A stretch of 64,000 bases of DNA, taken from contig NZ_JADDUE010000007.1 of NCBI RefSeq assembly GCF_016526145.1, forward strand, positions 62,001-126,000, written 5' to 3'. The notes below the pieces were generated by a model. That model saw nothing but the letters and a program-made list of their open reading frames with translations. It was not told the origin of the DNA and did no database searches. This DNA comes from Saccharopolyspora galaxeae. Its GTDB lineage: Bacteria; Actinomycetota; Actinomycetes; Mycobacteriales; Pseudonocardiaceae. The first letter of the stretch is position 1. Each line of letters starts with the position of its first letter. Of the stretch, positions 10,334-19,312 are shown piece by piece. A program made the translations under genes and the position numbers.

Positions 10334-11955
10334 TCTGCCGCCGCCCGGTCCCCGCGGCCGGGCGGCCCGGCGCGCCCGCCCGGCACAGTCCGGCACCGGC
10401 CGAGCCCGAGCGGGTCGAACCGCTGCAGCGACAGCGCCGCGAGCAAGGCCGCACCCACACCGACCGCCACGAACGGCAAGTTGTACATCGCCTGCTCGCC
10501 GTCCGGGTAGTAGGCCAGCACCAGCGCCACCGACGCCCCCACCACGTACGACAGCGCACGCGGGCTCCACGGCAATGCGCAGCCCAACGCCAAGCCCCAG
10601 GTCAAGTACCACGGAAGCACCACGGGTGAGAGCGCGGCCGCGGCCAGCAGCGCGAGCGCGGCGCAGCGGACCGCGTTCGTGCCGCCGTCGCGGGCCCGCC
10701 ACCACAACCGGGCCAGCAGCGCCGCCAGCACCAGCGAACCCAGCGTGCGCCCGGTCTCGACGAACGGTCCCCGGTCCACCTCGGCGAACATCGCGACGAC
10801 GCCGTGCACGGCCTGGCCCAGCCCGGTCGGTGCGGACAGGTAGTTCACGATCATGCCGGGTGCCGACAGCGCGGGCAGCCACCCGAAACCGACCTTGGCC
10901 AGCGCCATCGTCGCGGCGAACACCGGCACGAACACCGCGACCGAAGCCGCACCGGCCCGCACCAAGCGCTGCCTGCGATTCCCCGGCAGCCGCGCCGCCC
11001 AGATCCACACCAGGAACGGCAACGCCACACCGGCCGTCGCTTTGATCGACATCGCCAACGTCAGCAGCGCAACGCCTGCGGCGTGCCGCCCGCGCAGCGC
11101 CAGCAGCACGCCCAGCGCCAGCAGCCCGATCATCAGCATGTCGTTGTGCGGGCCGCCGACCAGGTGCACCACCGTCATCGGGCTGGCCGCCACGAGCCAC
11201 AGCGCGACCGGCAGCCTGCCCCCGAGCTCGGCCACCAACCCGGGCAACGCGAAGATCAACATCGCCAGGCCGCACAGCAGCACCAGCCGCATCACGATGA
11301 CGCTGGAGATCATGCCTTCGCCCGCGAGCAGGATGACGCCCTTGGCGATGCCCATGAACAGCGGTCCGTACGGCGCCGGCGTGGTCTGCCAGGTGGGGTG
11401 CACGTTGTCCGGGATCGGACCGATCAGCGCCGAAGGCCCCACGCCGTAGGGGTCCATGCCGTGCAGCGCCAGCAAACCCTGGCCGAGGTAGCTGTAGACG
11501 TCCCTGGTGAACAGCGGCGGCGCGATGAGCATCGGCGCGATCCACGCTGCGGTCGCCAGCAGCACTCCGCGCGAACCGACCAGTCCCGCGAGCACTCCGC
11601 GCCCCAGCCGCACCCACGCCCACACCAGCACGCCGAAACCGCTGTAGAGGACCGCCAGCGCCATGTCCCGGCCGTGCCCGTAGCGCATCGCCGAGAGCGG
11701 CCCGGAGCTGAGCACCGGATCGTGCACCAGCACCCCGGCACCGCCGAACGAGCCTGCCAGCAGCAACAACGAACCGAGCGCGCCCAGCAGCACCGTGCGC
11801 ACCGGTAACCGTCGAGTGCTCGCATCCGCGTGCCCGGCACCGCCGGTGCGTCGATCACCGGAGGGATCTCGGGGTGCGGCACCCGGCTCACCCGTGCTGG
11901 GCTCGTCCGCGGTGCCCGCTCGGGTCGGAGGGCTCGAGGGCATCGTGCGCACCAT
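10264..11955 (-). CDS. Polyprenol-phosphomannose-dependent alpha-1,6-mannosyltransferase (MptA-type)
   Basis: A 563-residue GT-C membrane glycosyltransferase with about a dozen transmembrane helices. Near the first large external loop it carries FTRDVYSYLGQG, the acidic segment expected for lipid-phosphate-sugar donors, followed by MDPYGVGPSAL. Related enzymes extend the alpha-1,6-mannan core of lipomannan outside the membrane. Its position beside a PknL-type kinase and an IdsA gene matches Rv2174 (mptA), hence the MptA rather than MptB call. The start is uncertain (ATG 11955, ATG 11943 or GTG 11991). The last about 23 codons overlap the convergent dehydrogenase gene and look unconserved. It lies 83 bp downstream of the kinase gene and may be co-transcribed. 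Confidence 0.82.
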   Translation of the reverse strand: MVRTMPSSPPTRAGTADEPSTGEPGAAPRDPSGDRRTGGAGHADASTRRLPVRTVLLGALGSLLLLAGSFGGAGVLVHDPVLSSGPLSAMRYGHGRDMALAVLYSGFGVLVWAWVRLGRGVLAGLVGSRGVLLATAAWIAPMLIAPPLFTRDVYSYLGQGLLALHGMDPYGVGPSALIGPIPDNVHPTWQTTPAPYGPLFMGIAKGVILLAGEGMISSVIVMRLVLLCGLAMLIFALPGLVAELGGRLPVALWLVAASPMTVVHLVGGPHNDMLMIGLLALGVLLALRGRHAAGVALLTLAMSIKATAGVALPFLVWIWAARLPGNRRQRLVRAGAASVAVFVPVFAATMALAKVGFGWLPALSAPGMIVNYLSAPTGLGQAVHGVVAMFAEVDRGPFVETGRTLGSLVLAALLARLWWRARDGGTNAVRCAALALLAAAALSPVVLPWYLTWGLALGCALPWSPRALSYVVGASVALVLAYYPDGEQAMYNLPFVAVGVGAALLAALSLQRFDPLGLGRCRTVPGGRAGPPGRGDRAAADHAEGSTCVLSPVPERNSSNAVE

Positions 11956-12038
11956 GTTTGCACACGGTGCCGGAACCGCTGCCGCGGCCACGCCGGGCCG
12001 ACCGGGCAGTGATCAGAAACGCACCGCCGGTCAGCGGC

Positions 12039-14075
12039 TCACAGCGCGGTCGCGCGCACCGTGGAGCCCGGTTCGACCTTGCTGCCCGCCAGCGGGAACT
12101 GGCCCAGGATCAGCGCGTTCGGGCGTTGGAAGAACGACTGCACCTGCAATTGCAGGCCCATCGACGCCAGCTGCTGCTGGGCCTGCTCGGCCTGCGTGCC
12201 GTTGAGGTCGGGCACGGTCACCGCGTTCGAGACGACCACGCCGATCCGCGGCTTGCCGGACAGTTCCACGGTCGTGCCCGCGGACGGGTCGGTGGTGATC
12301 ACGTGGTCGGCTTCCACGTTCGGGTCGAACTGCTTGCCCGCCTCGTACGGCTCGAAGCCCGCGGCTTGCAGCGCGGCGAACGCTTCGTCCTTGCCCGCGC
12401 CGGTCACGTCCGGCACCTGCACCGGCTGCGGCCCCTTGCTCACCACCAGCCGCACTTCGGAGCTGATGGGCAGCTGGGTGCCCGCGGCCGGGTCGACGCG
12501 GATCACCGAGCCCTCGGGGATCGACGGGTGGTACTCGTCGGCCGAGGTGTCGTGCACCGGCCGCAACTTGGCCTCGCGCACCGCGCTCTGCGCCTGCTCC
12601 AGCCCGGTGCCCGCGGCGATCTCCGGCACCTTCGGCTTCCCGAGCGAGACCACCAGCTGCACCGAGTCGCCGCTGAGGATCTGCGCGCCCTGCTCCGGCG
12701 TGGAGCTGATCACCGTGCCAGCCGGGGCGTTGTCGTCGAGCTGCCTGGTGACTTCGGCGGTGAGGTCGGCGCCGCGCAGCACCTGCGTCGCGACCTGCTC
12801 GGTCTCACCGGTCACCCGCGGCACCTGGATGTAGCGGCCGTTGCCGAGCCACCACGCCGTGCCGCCGAGCAGCCCGGCGATCACCAGGATCGTCAGCGTC
12901 CACAGCGCGAAGGCCCGGCCGCCCCGGCGCCTGCGAGCTTCGTGCCGTTCGGCGGGTGATGGGCCGATCGCGGCGAGTTCGCTGGTCTGCTCCTCGTCGG
13001 ACGGGCGCGCCAGCGCGCGCGTGCCGCGCGGACCGGCGTCCTGGGCGGCTGCGTGCGGAACCGGGAACGCCGGGTCCGGCACGGACGCCTCGGTGATCGG
13101 CGCGATCCGGTCGGTCGGCGGGCCGCCGTCACCCGGACCGTCCTCGGCCGCCATCTGCTGCGTGCGCTGCTGCGAACTCGGCACCGGGACCGGGACCTGC
13201 GCCAGCCCCAGCTCGGAGCTGATCCGGTCCAGCTCGGCCAGGAACGCAGCGGCGTCCGGCGGGCGGCCCGCCGGGTCCCGCCGGGTCGCGCGCAGCACCA
13301 GGTCGTCGATCGCCGGCGGCAGCTCCGGCGCCAGCTCACCGGGCGGCGGGACGTCGGAGTTCACGTGGCTGTAGGCCACCGAAAGCGCGGTGTCGCCGGT
13401 GTACGGCGGCTGGCCGGTGAGCAGCTCGTAGAGCACGACCCCGGCCGAATACACGTCGGTGCGCGCGTCGGCGTCGCCGGTGGTGACCGCCTCCGGCGAC
13501 AGGTAGGCCACGGTGCCGAGGATGACGTTGCCCGTGGTGGTGCCCGCCGAAGCGGTCGCCCGCACCAGCCCGAAGTCGGCGACCTTGACCGAGCCGTCCA
13601 GCCCGATCAGCACGTTCTCCGGCTTGATGTCGCGGTGCACCATGCCCTCGCGGTGCGCGGCGGCCAGCGCCGACAGCGCCGGGCGCAGCACGCTCACCGC
13701 CAGCGGCAGCGGCAGGGCGCCGCGGTCCTGCAGCAGGTCCCGCAGCGTGCAGCCCTCAACCAGCTGCATCACCAGGTAGACGTGGTCGCCGTCGATCTCG
13801 TGGTCCACGCCCTGGTCGTAGACGGCGACGACGTCGGGGTGGTGCAGCTTGGCCGCCGAGCGGGCCTCCAGCTCGAAGCGGTGCACGAACGACGGGTTCG
13901 CCGAGTAGTGCGAGTCCATCACCTTCAGCGCCACCGGCCGGTCCAGCCGGGTGTCCAGCCCGCGGTAGACCACCGACATGCCGCCGTGCGCGATGACCGA
14001 GTCGACCCGGTAGCGGCGCTCCAGCATGGCCCCGAGCAGCTCGGAGCCGCGCTCGGGTCGTGTTCCAGGAGTCAT
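12039..14075 (-). CDS. pknL: PASTA-domain serine/threonine protein kinase, PknL-type
   Basis: A 678-residue receptor kinase. The cytoplasmic kinase domain (about 22-285) shows the ATP-loop HGGMSVVYRG, catalytic Lys51 in VALKVM, HRDIKPEN and DFGLVRA. A low-complexity juxtamembrane region leads to one transmembrane helix (about 395-418), then four extracellular PASTA repeats ending the protein. M. tuberculosis PknL in the same genomic place has no PASTA domains; those of corynebacteria do. The ATG at 14075 aligns with the PknL N-terminus and has GGCGGAGG just upstream; an ATG/GTG at 14105 is less likely. The divergent neighbour is the Rv2175c-like protein, a known PknL substrate. It probably senses cell-wall fragments and controls that regulator. 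Confidence 0.92.
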   Translation of the reverse strand: MTPGTRPERGSELLGAMLERRYRVDSVIAHGGMSVVYRGLDTRLDRPVALKVMDSHYSANPSFVHRFELEARSAAKLHHPDVVAVYDQGVDHEIDGDHVYLVMQLVEGCTLRDLLQDRGALPLPLAVSVLRPALSALAAAHREGMVHRDIKPENVLIGLDGSVKVADFGLVRATASAGTTTGNVILGTVAYLSPEAVTTGDADARTDVYSAGVVLYELLTGQPPYTGDTALSVAYSHVNSDVPPPGELAPELPPAIDDLVLRATRRDPAGRPPDAAAFLAELDRISSELGLAQVPVPVPSSQQRTQQMAAEDGPGDGGPPTDRIAPITEASVPDPAFPVPHAAAQDAGPRGTRALARPSDEEQTSELAAIGPSPAERHEARRRRGGRAFALWTLTILVIAGLLGGTAWWLGNGRYIQVPRVTGETEQVATQVLRGADLTAEVTRQLDDNAPAGTVISSTPEQGAQILSGDSVQLVVSLGKPKVPEIAAGTGLEQAQSAVREAKLRPVHDTSADEYHPSIPEGSVIRVDPAAGTQLPISSEVRLVVSKGPQPVQVPDVTGAGKDEAFAALQAAGFEPYEAGKQFDPNVEADHVITTDPSAGTTVELSGKPRIGVVVSNAVTVPDLNGTQAEQAQQQLASMGLQLQVQSFFQRPNALILGQFPLAGSKVEPGSTVRATAL

Positions 14076-14266
14076 GGCCTCCGCCAACCGCCGGTCGTGT
14101 CGCACTTTCCCGCGACGATTGTTCCAGGGCGCATCGGCGCCACCGCCGACCGGTGCCGAGGGCCGCCCGCGGTACGGCCGCGGCGGCCCGCTACCATGCG
14201 CTCAAGACCCAGATTGACCCTTCCGGGGCACGCCTGTGCCGCCTCGCCTGTGGCATCGTGGGCCAG

Positions 14267-14632
14267 GTGAGTGCTATCCCTGCTGCCCCGGATGTGCTTG
14301 CTCCCGATGTGGAGATGACCCCGCTGCCCGATGTCGCAGAGCGACTGGGGCTGCCGGAGACCCGGGTGCACCAAATGATCCGTGACGGACACCTGCTCGC
14401 CATGCGCCGCGAGGGCGTGCTCGGCGTGCCGGAGGCGTTCCTCGCCGAAACCGCGGTCGTGAAGGGGCTGGGTGGAACGATCACCCTGCTCCGCGACGCC
14501 GGCTACAACGAGGACGAGATTCTGCGCTGGCTGTTCACCGCCGACGACACGTTGCCGGGAACCCCGATCGACTCGTTGCGCGGTGATCGGGGGCGCGAGG
14601 TCAAGCGGAGGGCGCAGGCGATGGGCTTCTAG
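14267..14632 (+). CDS. Rv2175c-type DNA-binding protein, predicted PknL substrate
   Basis: A 121-residue protein closely matching M. tuberculosis Rv2175c: a winged helix-turn-helix (PLPDVAERLGLPETRVHQ and following) and the C-terminal segments LLRDAGYNEDEILRWLF and VKRRAQAMGF. In mycobacteria the protein is phosphorylated by PknL and loses DNA binding. The gene is divergent from the pknL-type gene, as in mycobacteria. The GTG at 14267 is chosen by homology (SIPAGDDVL region of Rv2175c); a GTG at 14258 is possible. The mycobacterial protein has an N-terminal threonine-containing tail of about 15 residues that this start would lack, so the true start may be upstream. Confidence 0.85.
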   Translation: MSAIPAAPDVLAPDVEMTPLPDVAERLGLPETRVHQMIRDGHLLAMRREGVLGVPEAFLAETAVVKGLGGTITLLRDAGYNEDEILRWLFTADDTLPGTPIDSLRGDRGREVKRRAQAMGF

Positions 14633-14998
14633 TACCCCTCCGGTCGGCGGCCCGACCGAGTGGCCCAGGTCTCCGCGCGGGACGGGCTCGGGCGCAGCGC
14701 GGCGACCGGAGAGCAACGACACAGCAGGAAATCGTTCAACCCGGTGCCGGGTCGCCCAGCGGCGGCCCGGCACCGTCGTATTCGCAGGGCAGTCGCCGTG
14801 TTCGGGGAGCTCTCCCTGCGGCCGCGTCGGGGCGCTGCGCGGTCCGATTTCGGGCTCGGTTCACCTGCTGCGCCCCGAGATTGAAACGTGATGTCACTCG
14901 GACCTGTTTCAATGTGGGTCGAACTGGTTCCGCATCGCTGCGCCCGCTTCTGCGTGTCGCGTAGTGATCGGGCGCGGCCGCAAGGGGGTTTGAAAACG
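14633..14998. other. Intergenic region before the VanZ-like gene
   Basis: No gene is supported in these 366 bp. The only structure seen is the inverted repeat ATTGAAAC-N18-GTTTCAAT (14880-14913), a good candidate operator for the next gene. Confidence 0.5.
14880..14913. promoter_or_regulatory. 8-bp inverted repeat, candidate operator
   Basis: ATTGAAAC (14880-14887) and its exact complement GTTTCAAT (14906-14913), 26 bp centre to centre, stand out by low GC content in this genome. They lie 85 bp upstream of the VanZ-like start. Confidence 0.35.
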
Positions 14999-15604
14999 GT
15001 GCGCCCGATCGCCACGGTTTGGCAGGCACTCGTCCCGGCAGCGTCGTTCTACCTGGTTCTCGCTGTTGTCGGCACGGTGTTCGCCGTGATAATGCGCAGC
15101 CGTCGTTTCACCGTCGTTCCCGCATTGTTCGTGTCGGTCGCGGACGCTGTTCTGCTGTACTCGGTGTTCCTGGTGGGATTCCTGGTCGCCGCCCCGCAGC
15201 CCGCCGCCGGGGTCGAGGTGCGGGTGGTGCCGGGCAACGACCTCGGCGTCGCGCTGCAGGCCAGCCCGGGTGATGTGCTGCCGTGGCTGCAACTGCTGGG
15301 GAATCTGCTGCTGCTGGCGCCGTTCGGTGCGCTGGCGCCGGTCCGCTTCGCCGGGTTCGGCGGCTGGGGCCGGGTGCTGGCCGGTGCGCTGGCGGTGACC
15401 TGCGGGATCGAGTTCTTGCAGTACACCGTGCTCACCGGGCGGGTCGTCTCGGCGGACGACGTGCTGCTGAACACCGCAGGCGCCGTGCTCGGTGCGGTGC
15501 TGACCCGCCCGTGGTGGGGCGAGCTCCCGCGCGCCCTCGCCGCCGCCCGGCCTGAGATGCGGAGTCGTCCGCGGCACGCGCTGCGCCCGCAATACGCCCG
15601 CTGA
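14999..15604 (+). CDS. VanZ-like membrane protein
   Basis: A 201-residue integral membrane protein with four to five predicted helices and the VanZ-family signature: a long extracellular loop, then WLQLLGNLLLLAPFG and an EFLQY helix followed by a VSADDVLLNTAGAVLGA segment. VanZ proteins give low-level teicoplanin resistance in enterococci by an unclear mechanism; in actinomycetes the role is unknown. The GTG at 14999 follows AAGGGGG at 14982-14988; the ORF is open further upstream to 14888 but without better evidence. It is convergent with the crtI-like gene and has no operon partner. Confidence 0.8.
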   Translation: MRPIATVWQALVPAASFYLVLAVVGTVFAVIMRSRRFTVVPALFVSVADAVLLYSVFLVGFLVAAPQPAAGVEVRVVPGNDLGVALQASPGDVLPWLQLLGNLLLLAPFGALAPVRFAGFGGWGRVLAGALAVTCGIEFLQYTVLTGRVVSADDVLLNTAGAVLGAVLTRPWWGELPRALAAARPEMRSRPRHALRPQYAR

Positions 15605-15827
15605 GCTCGAATTCGCGGAATGCGTCCCGCGCCGCTCCCGCGGTTTCCCGGCGTTGCCGTTTTCAACAGATGCCCGACAGTTCATCCATTCGCTTTCCCC
15701 ACGGTGCGTCGCGCGCCGTGCACTCAACGCATCGGTCGCAATTCGCCGCGGCCGGAGCAGAAAACCAGGGAAATCCGTGAAAGTCCTGTGATAGGCCGCG
15801 GCGCCAACTGCGGAATGGTGTCCGAGT

Positions 15828-17288
15828 TCACCCGGTGATGCGCCGCGCGGCCAGTTTCCCGGAAACCAGCACCGGCGGAACCCCCACGCCCGGTGTCGTG
15901 CCCGACCCGGCCAGCACCACGTTCTCCGGATCCCGCAGCAGGTTGCGCGGCCGGAACGGCCCGGTCTGCGCGAAGGTGTGCGCGGCGGAGAACGGCGTGC
16001 CCGCGGCGTGCCCCTGGGCCGCCCAATCCAGCGGCGTCACCACCCGGTGCGCCTCGACCGAGTCGGCGAACCCGGTGAAGCCGCGGGCCTGCAAGGTCGC
16101 GAACAGCTCGTCCCGGTAGGCGGGCCCGATCCGTTCCCAGTCGAAGCCGGACGTGCTCAGGTTCGGACACGGCGCGAGCACGTAGTGCAGTTCGCGCCCT
16201 TCGGGAGCCAGCCCCGGATCGCTCGCGGTCGGGCGCGTGACCAGCAACGACGGATCGCTCATCAGCCTGCCGCGCCGGATGATCTCGGTGAAGGTGCCCT
16301 CCCAGGCGCCGCCGAACGAGATCGTGTGGTGCGCGGTTCCCGGCCAGCTCCGCGTCGTGCCCGCGTGCACCACGACCGCCGATGGCGACCACCGCAACCG
16401 CCGCGGCCGGGACCCGAGCAGCCGGTGCGCGACCGGCGGATCCGTGGTCAGCACCACCGCGTCCGCGTCGAGCCGCTGCCCACCGGCGTGCACCGCGGCC
16501 ACCCGGCCACCGCGCCGCTCCAGCGCGTCCACCTCGGCGCCGTAGCGGAACTCCACGCCGGCGTCGGCGGCGGCCGCGGCCAGCGCCGAGGGCAGCGCGT
16601 GCATCCCGCCGCGCGGGAACCACACCCCGCCGACGGTATCCATGTAGGAGATCACCGCGTACAGCGCCAACGCCCGGCGCGGGTCCAGCCCGGCGTACAA
16701 CGCCTGGAAGGAGAACACCCGGCGCAGCCGCTCGTCGCGCAGGAACCGGCCGATCGCGGGCCCCAGCCGCCCGAAGCCGCCGAGCGCGGCGAGCTTGGCC
16801 AGCTCCGGGGTGGCCAGGCTCAGCGGGGAGTCGAAGTTCGCGTCGATGAACCGGCCCATCTCGGCCTCGTACACCTCGGTCAACCACCGCCGCAGCCGCC
16901 GGTATCCGGCAGCTTCCCGCGCACCGGCGAAGTCGCGGACCTCCTGCTCCATCGCCGCGCCGTCGGTGTGCACGTCCAAGGCCGAACCGTCGGCGAACAG
17001 CGCCCGGTACGCCGGATGCAGCGGGAGCAGTTCGAGCCGCTCGTGCAGGGAGTCGCCGACCGCGGAGAGCGCCTCGTCGGCCAGCTCCGGCATGGTCAGC
17101 ACCGTCGGACCGGTGTCGACGCGGTAGCCGTCGAACTCCAGCAGCCCGGCGCGGCCACCCGGCACCTGCTCGCGTTCCACGACGGTGACCGCGCGTCCCG
17201 CACCGGCCAGGTGCAGCGCGGCGGACAACCCGGCCAGGCCCGCACCGACCACGACGACGCGGTCGGTGGCGCCCGGCACGCGGTGCAT
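15828..17288 (-). CDS. Phytoene desaturase-like FAD oxidoreductase (CrtI family)
   Basis: A 486-residue flavoprotein. The N-terminal dinucleotide-binding motif VVGAGLAGLSAALHLA leads to ERxQVPGGRAG, and the C-terminal FAD segment reads NVVLAGSGTTPGVGVPPVL, typical of CrtI desaturases and isomerases. Substrates would be phytoene or another long polyprenyl chain. Its ATG overlaps the stop of the polyprenyl diphosphate synthase gene by one base, so the two are translationally coupled and likely share a pathway. No phytoene synthase (crtB) is found in the window, so carotenoid synthesis would depend on a crtB elsewhere; another desaturation or oxidation of an isoprenoid is possible. Confidence 0.82.
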   Translation of the reverse strand: MHRVPGATDRVVVVGAGLAGLSAALHLAGAGRAVTVVEREQVPGGRAGLLEFDGYRVDTGPTVLTMPELADEALSAVGDSLHERLELLPLHPAYRALFADGSALDVHTDGAAMEQEVRDFAGAREAAGYRRLRRWLTEVYEAEMGRFIDANFDSPLSLATPELAKLAALGGFGRLGPAIGRFLRDERLRRVFSFQALYAGLDPRRALALYAVISYMDTVGGVWFPRGGMHALPSALAAAAADAGVEFRYGAEVDALERRGGRVAAVHAGGQRLDADAVVLTTDPPVAHRLLGSRPRRLRWSPSAVVVHAGTTRSWPGTAHHTISFGGAWEGTFTEIIRRGRLMSDPSLLVTRPTASDPGLAPEGRELHYVLAPCPNLSTSGFDWERIGPAYRDELFATLQARGFTGFADSVEAHRVVTPLDWAAQGHAAGTPFSAAHTFAQTGPFRPRNLLRDPENVVLAGSGTTPGVGVPPVLVSGKLAARRITG

Positions 17289-18472
17289 CAGTGCGTCCGG
17301 TCCGTCACGGCCACGGCGAGATCGCCCAGCCGCGTCGCCGCCGGTTCGGCCAGTTCCACCGAGCGCAGCGTCGAGATCGCCGAGGTGGTCAGCTTCGAGA
17401 TCCGGTGCTCCACGGCCGTCACCGCATCGAGCCGCCGCAGCACCGCCCGCGCCGCGTCGATCTCCTCCTCGCCCGCGTCCGGGTCGCCGAGCACCGAGCG
17501 CAGCCGCCGGATCGCCCGCTCGTCGTTCTGCGCGCGGGCCGCCTCCAAGGCTTCCGCGATCAGCAGGGTGCGCTTGCCCTCGCGCAGGTCGTCCCCGGCG
17601 GGCTTGCCGGTGACCTCCGGGTCGCCGAACACGCCGAGCAGATCGTCGCGCAGCTGGAACGCCACCCCGACGTCGTGGCCGAAGCTCTCCAGCGCGGCCA
17701 GCGTCGCCTCGTCGGCGCCCGCGATCTCCGCGCCGAGCTGCAACGGGCGCGCCACCGTGTAGGAGGCGGACTTCAGCTCCGCGACCTGCAACGCGGCCTC
17801 GGCCGATTCGTCGCCGCGGACCTGGCTGAACACGTCGAGGTACTGCCCGGCCAGCATCTCGGTGCGCATCGCGCGCCACGGCCGCATCGCCCGCTGCAGC
17901 GAGTCGGTGGGCAGGCCGGAGGCGTGCAGCATGTCGTCGGCCCACGCCAGCGCGAGGTCGCCGAGCAGCACCGCCGCGCTCATGCCGAACTGCCCGGACC
18001 CGCCGCGCCAGCCCTTTTCGTCGTGCGCATCGGAGAACCGGCGGTGCACCGTCGGGTTGCCGCGGCGCGTGTCGGACTCGTCGATCAGGTCGTCGTGCAC
18101 CAGCGCGCAACCCTGGATGAGTTCCAGCGCGCTCGCGGCGCGCAGCACGGCGTCGGCTTCCGGCCCGTCCGGGTCGCCGCCCGCTGCCTGCCACGCCCAC
18201 CACGCGAACGTCGGCCGAATGCGCTTGCCGCCGCCCAGCACGAACCTGCGCAGCTCACCGGCGGCCTCGGCGAATCCGGGGTCGAGCCGGGCGCATTCTT
18301 CCTGGCGGCCCGCCAGGTAGTCGGCCAAGGTGTCCCGCACCCGTCCGGGGAAGTCGGCGTCCACGGTGTCCTCGATCGTCGTGTCCTCGCTGCGGGAGCG
18401 GTCCGCCTCCTCGGCGGTGACTTCTTCGACGTTGCCGGGATGTTCCTGCGTGGTGGGTTCCTTGATGGGCAC
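17288..18472 (-). CDS. Polyprenyl (geranylgeranyl-type) diphosphate synthase
   Basis: A 394-residue trans-prenyltransferase that adds isopentenyl diphosphate units to allylic primers. The first aspartate-rich motif reads HDDLIDESD and the second QLRDDLLGVFGD; GGGKRIRP binds the diphosphate. It corresponds in position to Rv2173 (idsA2). The GTG at 18472 is preceded by GGAAGA at 8 nt; the acidic tail of about 50 residues ahead of the catalytic domain is variable in the family. It is followed by a CrtI-like gene with a one-base stop/start overlap and preceded by the LppM gene 62 bp upstream, giving a likely three-gene transcript. Confidence 0.88.
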   Translation of the reverse strand: MPIKEPTTQEHPGNVEEVTAEEADRSRSEDTTIEDTVDADFPGRVRDTLADYLAGRQEECARLDPGFAEAAGELRRFVLGGGKRIRPTFAWWAWQAAGGDPDGPEADAVLRAASALELIQGCALVHDDLIDESDTRRGNPTVHRRFSDAHDEKGWRGGSGQFGMSAAVLLGDLALAWADDMLHASGLPTDSLQRAMRPWRAMRTEMLAGQYLDVFSQVRGDESAEAALQVAELKSASYTVARPLQLGAEIAGADEATLAALESFGHDVGVAFQLRDDLLGVFGDPEVTGKPAGDDLREGKRTLLIAEALEAARAQNDERAIRRLRSVLGDPDAGEEEIDAARAVLRRLDAVTAVEHRISKLTTSAISTLRSVELAEPAATRLGDLAVAVTDRTH

Positions 18473-18534
18473 GGCCCCATCTTCCGTGACGGCCGCGCAC
18501 GCACCGCGAACGGGTCCGGGCTCCGGCCGATCAC

Positions 18535-19197
18535 CTACGCGCTGGTCCCGGCCGTCTCGTGCTCGTGCTCGCGCTGCGCGAGCCGGGTGATCACCAGCAC
18601 GGCGCCGAGCGCCAGCGCGCCCATGACCAGCGCCCACACCGTCCACGCGCCGGCGCCCGAGCCCGCGTACTGGAAGGTCGCGTTGAGCTGGGTGACCTCA
18701 CCGGGCTCCGGTGACCAGGTGACGACCCCGGAACTCTCCCTGCCGTTGGTGGTGGTGACCTCGCCGGGCGCGGTCAGCTCGATGCGCACCGACGAGTCGG
18801 TGTCGGCCAGCGGGGTCAGGTCCAGCGAGCCGCTGAGCTCGACCAGCGAACCGGTCCGCTCCAGGTGCAGCCGGTAGCGCGACTCCGACGGGCTCAGCGC
18901 GTTGCTGAGCTCCTGGAGCTCGTCGAAATCCAGATCCTTGAACGTCAACCGGGATCCGACCCGGTTCCCCTCGTTGTACGGCGCCACCTGCACCCGGTCG
19001 GCCATGTGTTCCGGCGGGCGCAGGTCGAACGGCACCTTCCCGTCCGCCGTTTCGGTGGTGAGCAGCAGTTCGCCGGAGGCGGTGTCGTCCTCGGACAGCG
19101 AGATCGAGGTGTCGGCGTGCAAGCAGCCGCCGAGCAGTGCGGCGACCAGCGCGATCAGGGCGGCGAGTGCGGCGCGGGAACCGTGGCAGGGCTTCAC
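18535..19197 (-). CDS. LppM-like lipoprotein
   Basis: A 220-residue lipoprotein matching mycobacterial LppM (Rv2171): lipobox LLGGC at the end of the signal peptide, a beta-rich domain beginning HADTSISLSEDDTASGEL, and one C-terminal transmembrane helix with a charged tail (QREHEHE). LppM affects phagocytosis and surface lipids in mycobacteria and is encoded beside idsA2 there, as here. The domain may bind lipids. The GTG start at 19197 lacks a clear ribosome binding site. It is divergent from the DUF885 gene. Confidence 0.82.
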   Translation of the reverse strand: MKPCHGSRAALAALIALVAALLGGCLHADTSISLSEDDTASGELLLTTETADGKVPFDLRPPEHMADRVQVAPYNEGNRVGSRLTFKDLDFDELQELSNALSPSESRYRLHLERTGSLVELSGSLDLTPLADTDSSVRIELTAPGEVTTTNGRESSGVVTWSPEPGEVTQLNATFQYAGSGAGAWTVWALVMGALALGAVLVITRLAQREHEHETAGTSA

Positions 19198-19299
19198 CCC
19201 GGCGATGCTGGCACCGCTTCGCGCGGCTCGCCGATTGCGCGCGGCGGAGGTGATCGTCGCTGGTCACGAAAGGTGGTGCTGGGCCCGTCGCGGACGCGA

Positions 19300-19305
19300 T
19301 AACCT
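19300..19305 (+). promoter_or_regulatory. Leaderless -10 element of the DUF885 gene
   Basis: TAACCT lies 7 nt before the ATG at 19313, and no Shine-Dalgarno sequence is present. Confidence 0.55.
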
Positions 19306-19312
19306 GCGCCGC

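Noticed and set aside
8624-11623. A 999-residue open frame on the minus strand
   Set aside because: It runs out of frame through the MptA-type gene and opposite the permease and dehydrogenase genes; the true frame there is 10264-11955.
15605-15827. A small gene between the VanZ-like and crtI-like genes
   Set aside because: Open frames here have poor codon character, no ribosome binding site and no recognisable sequence.
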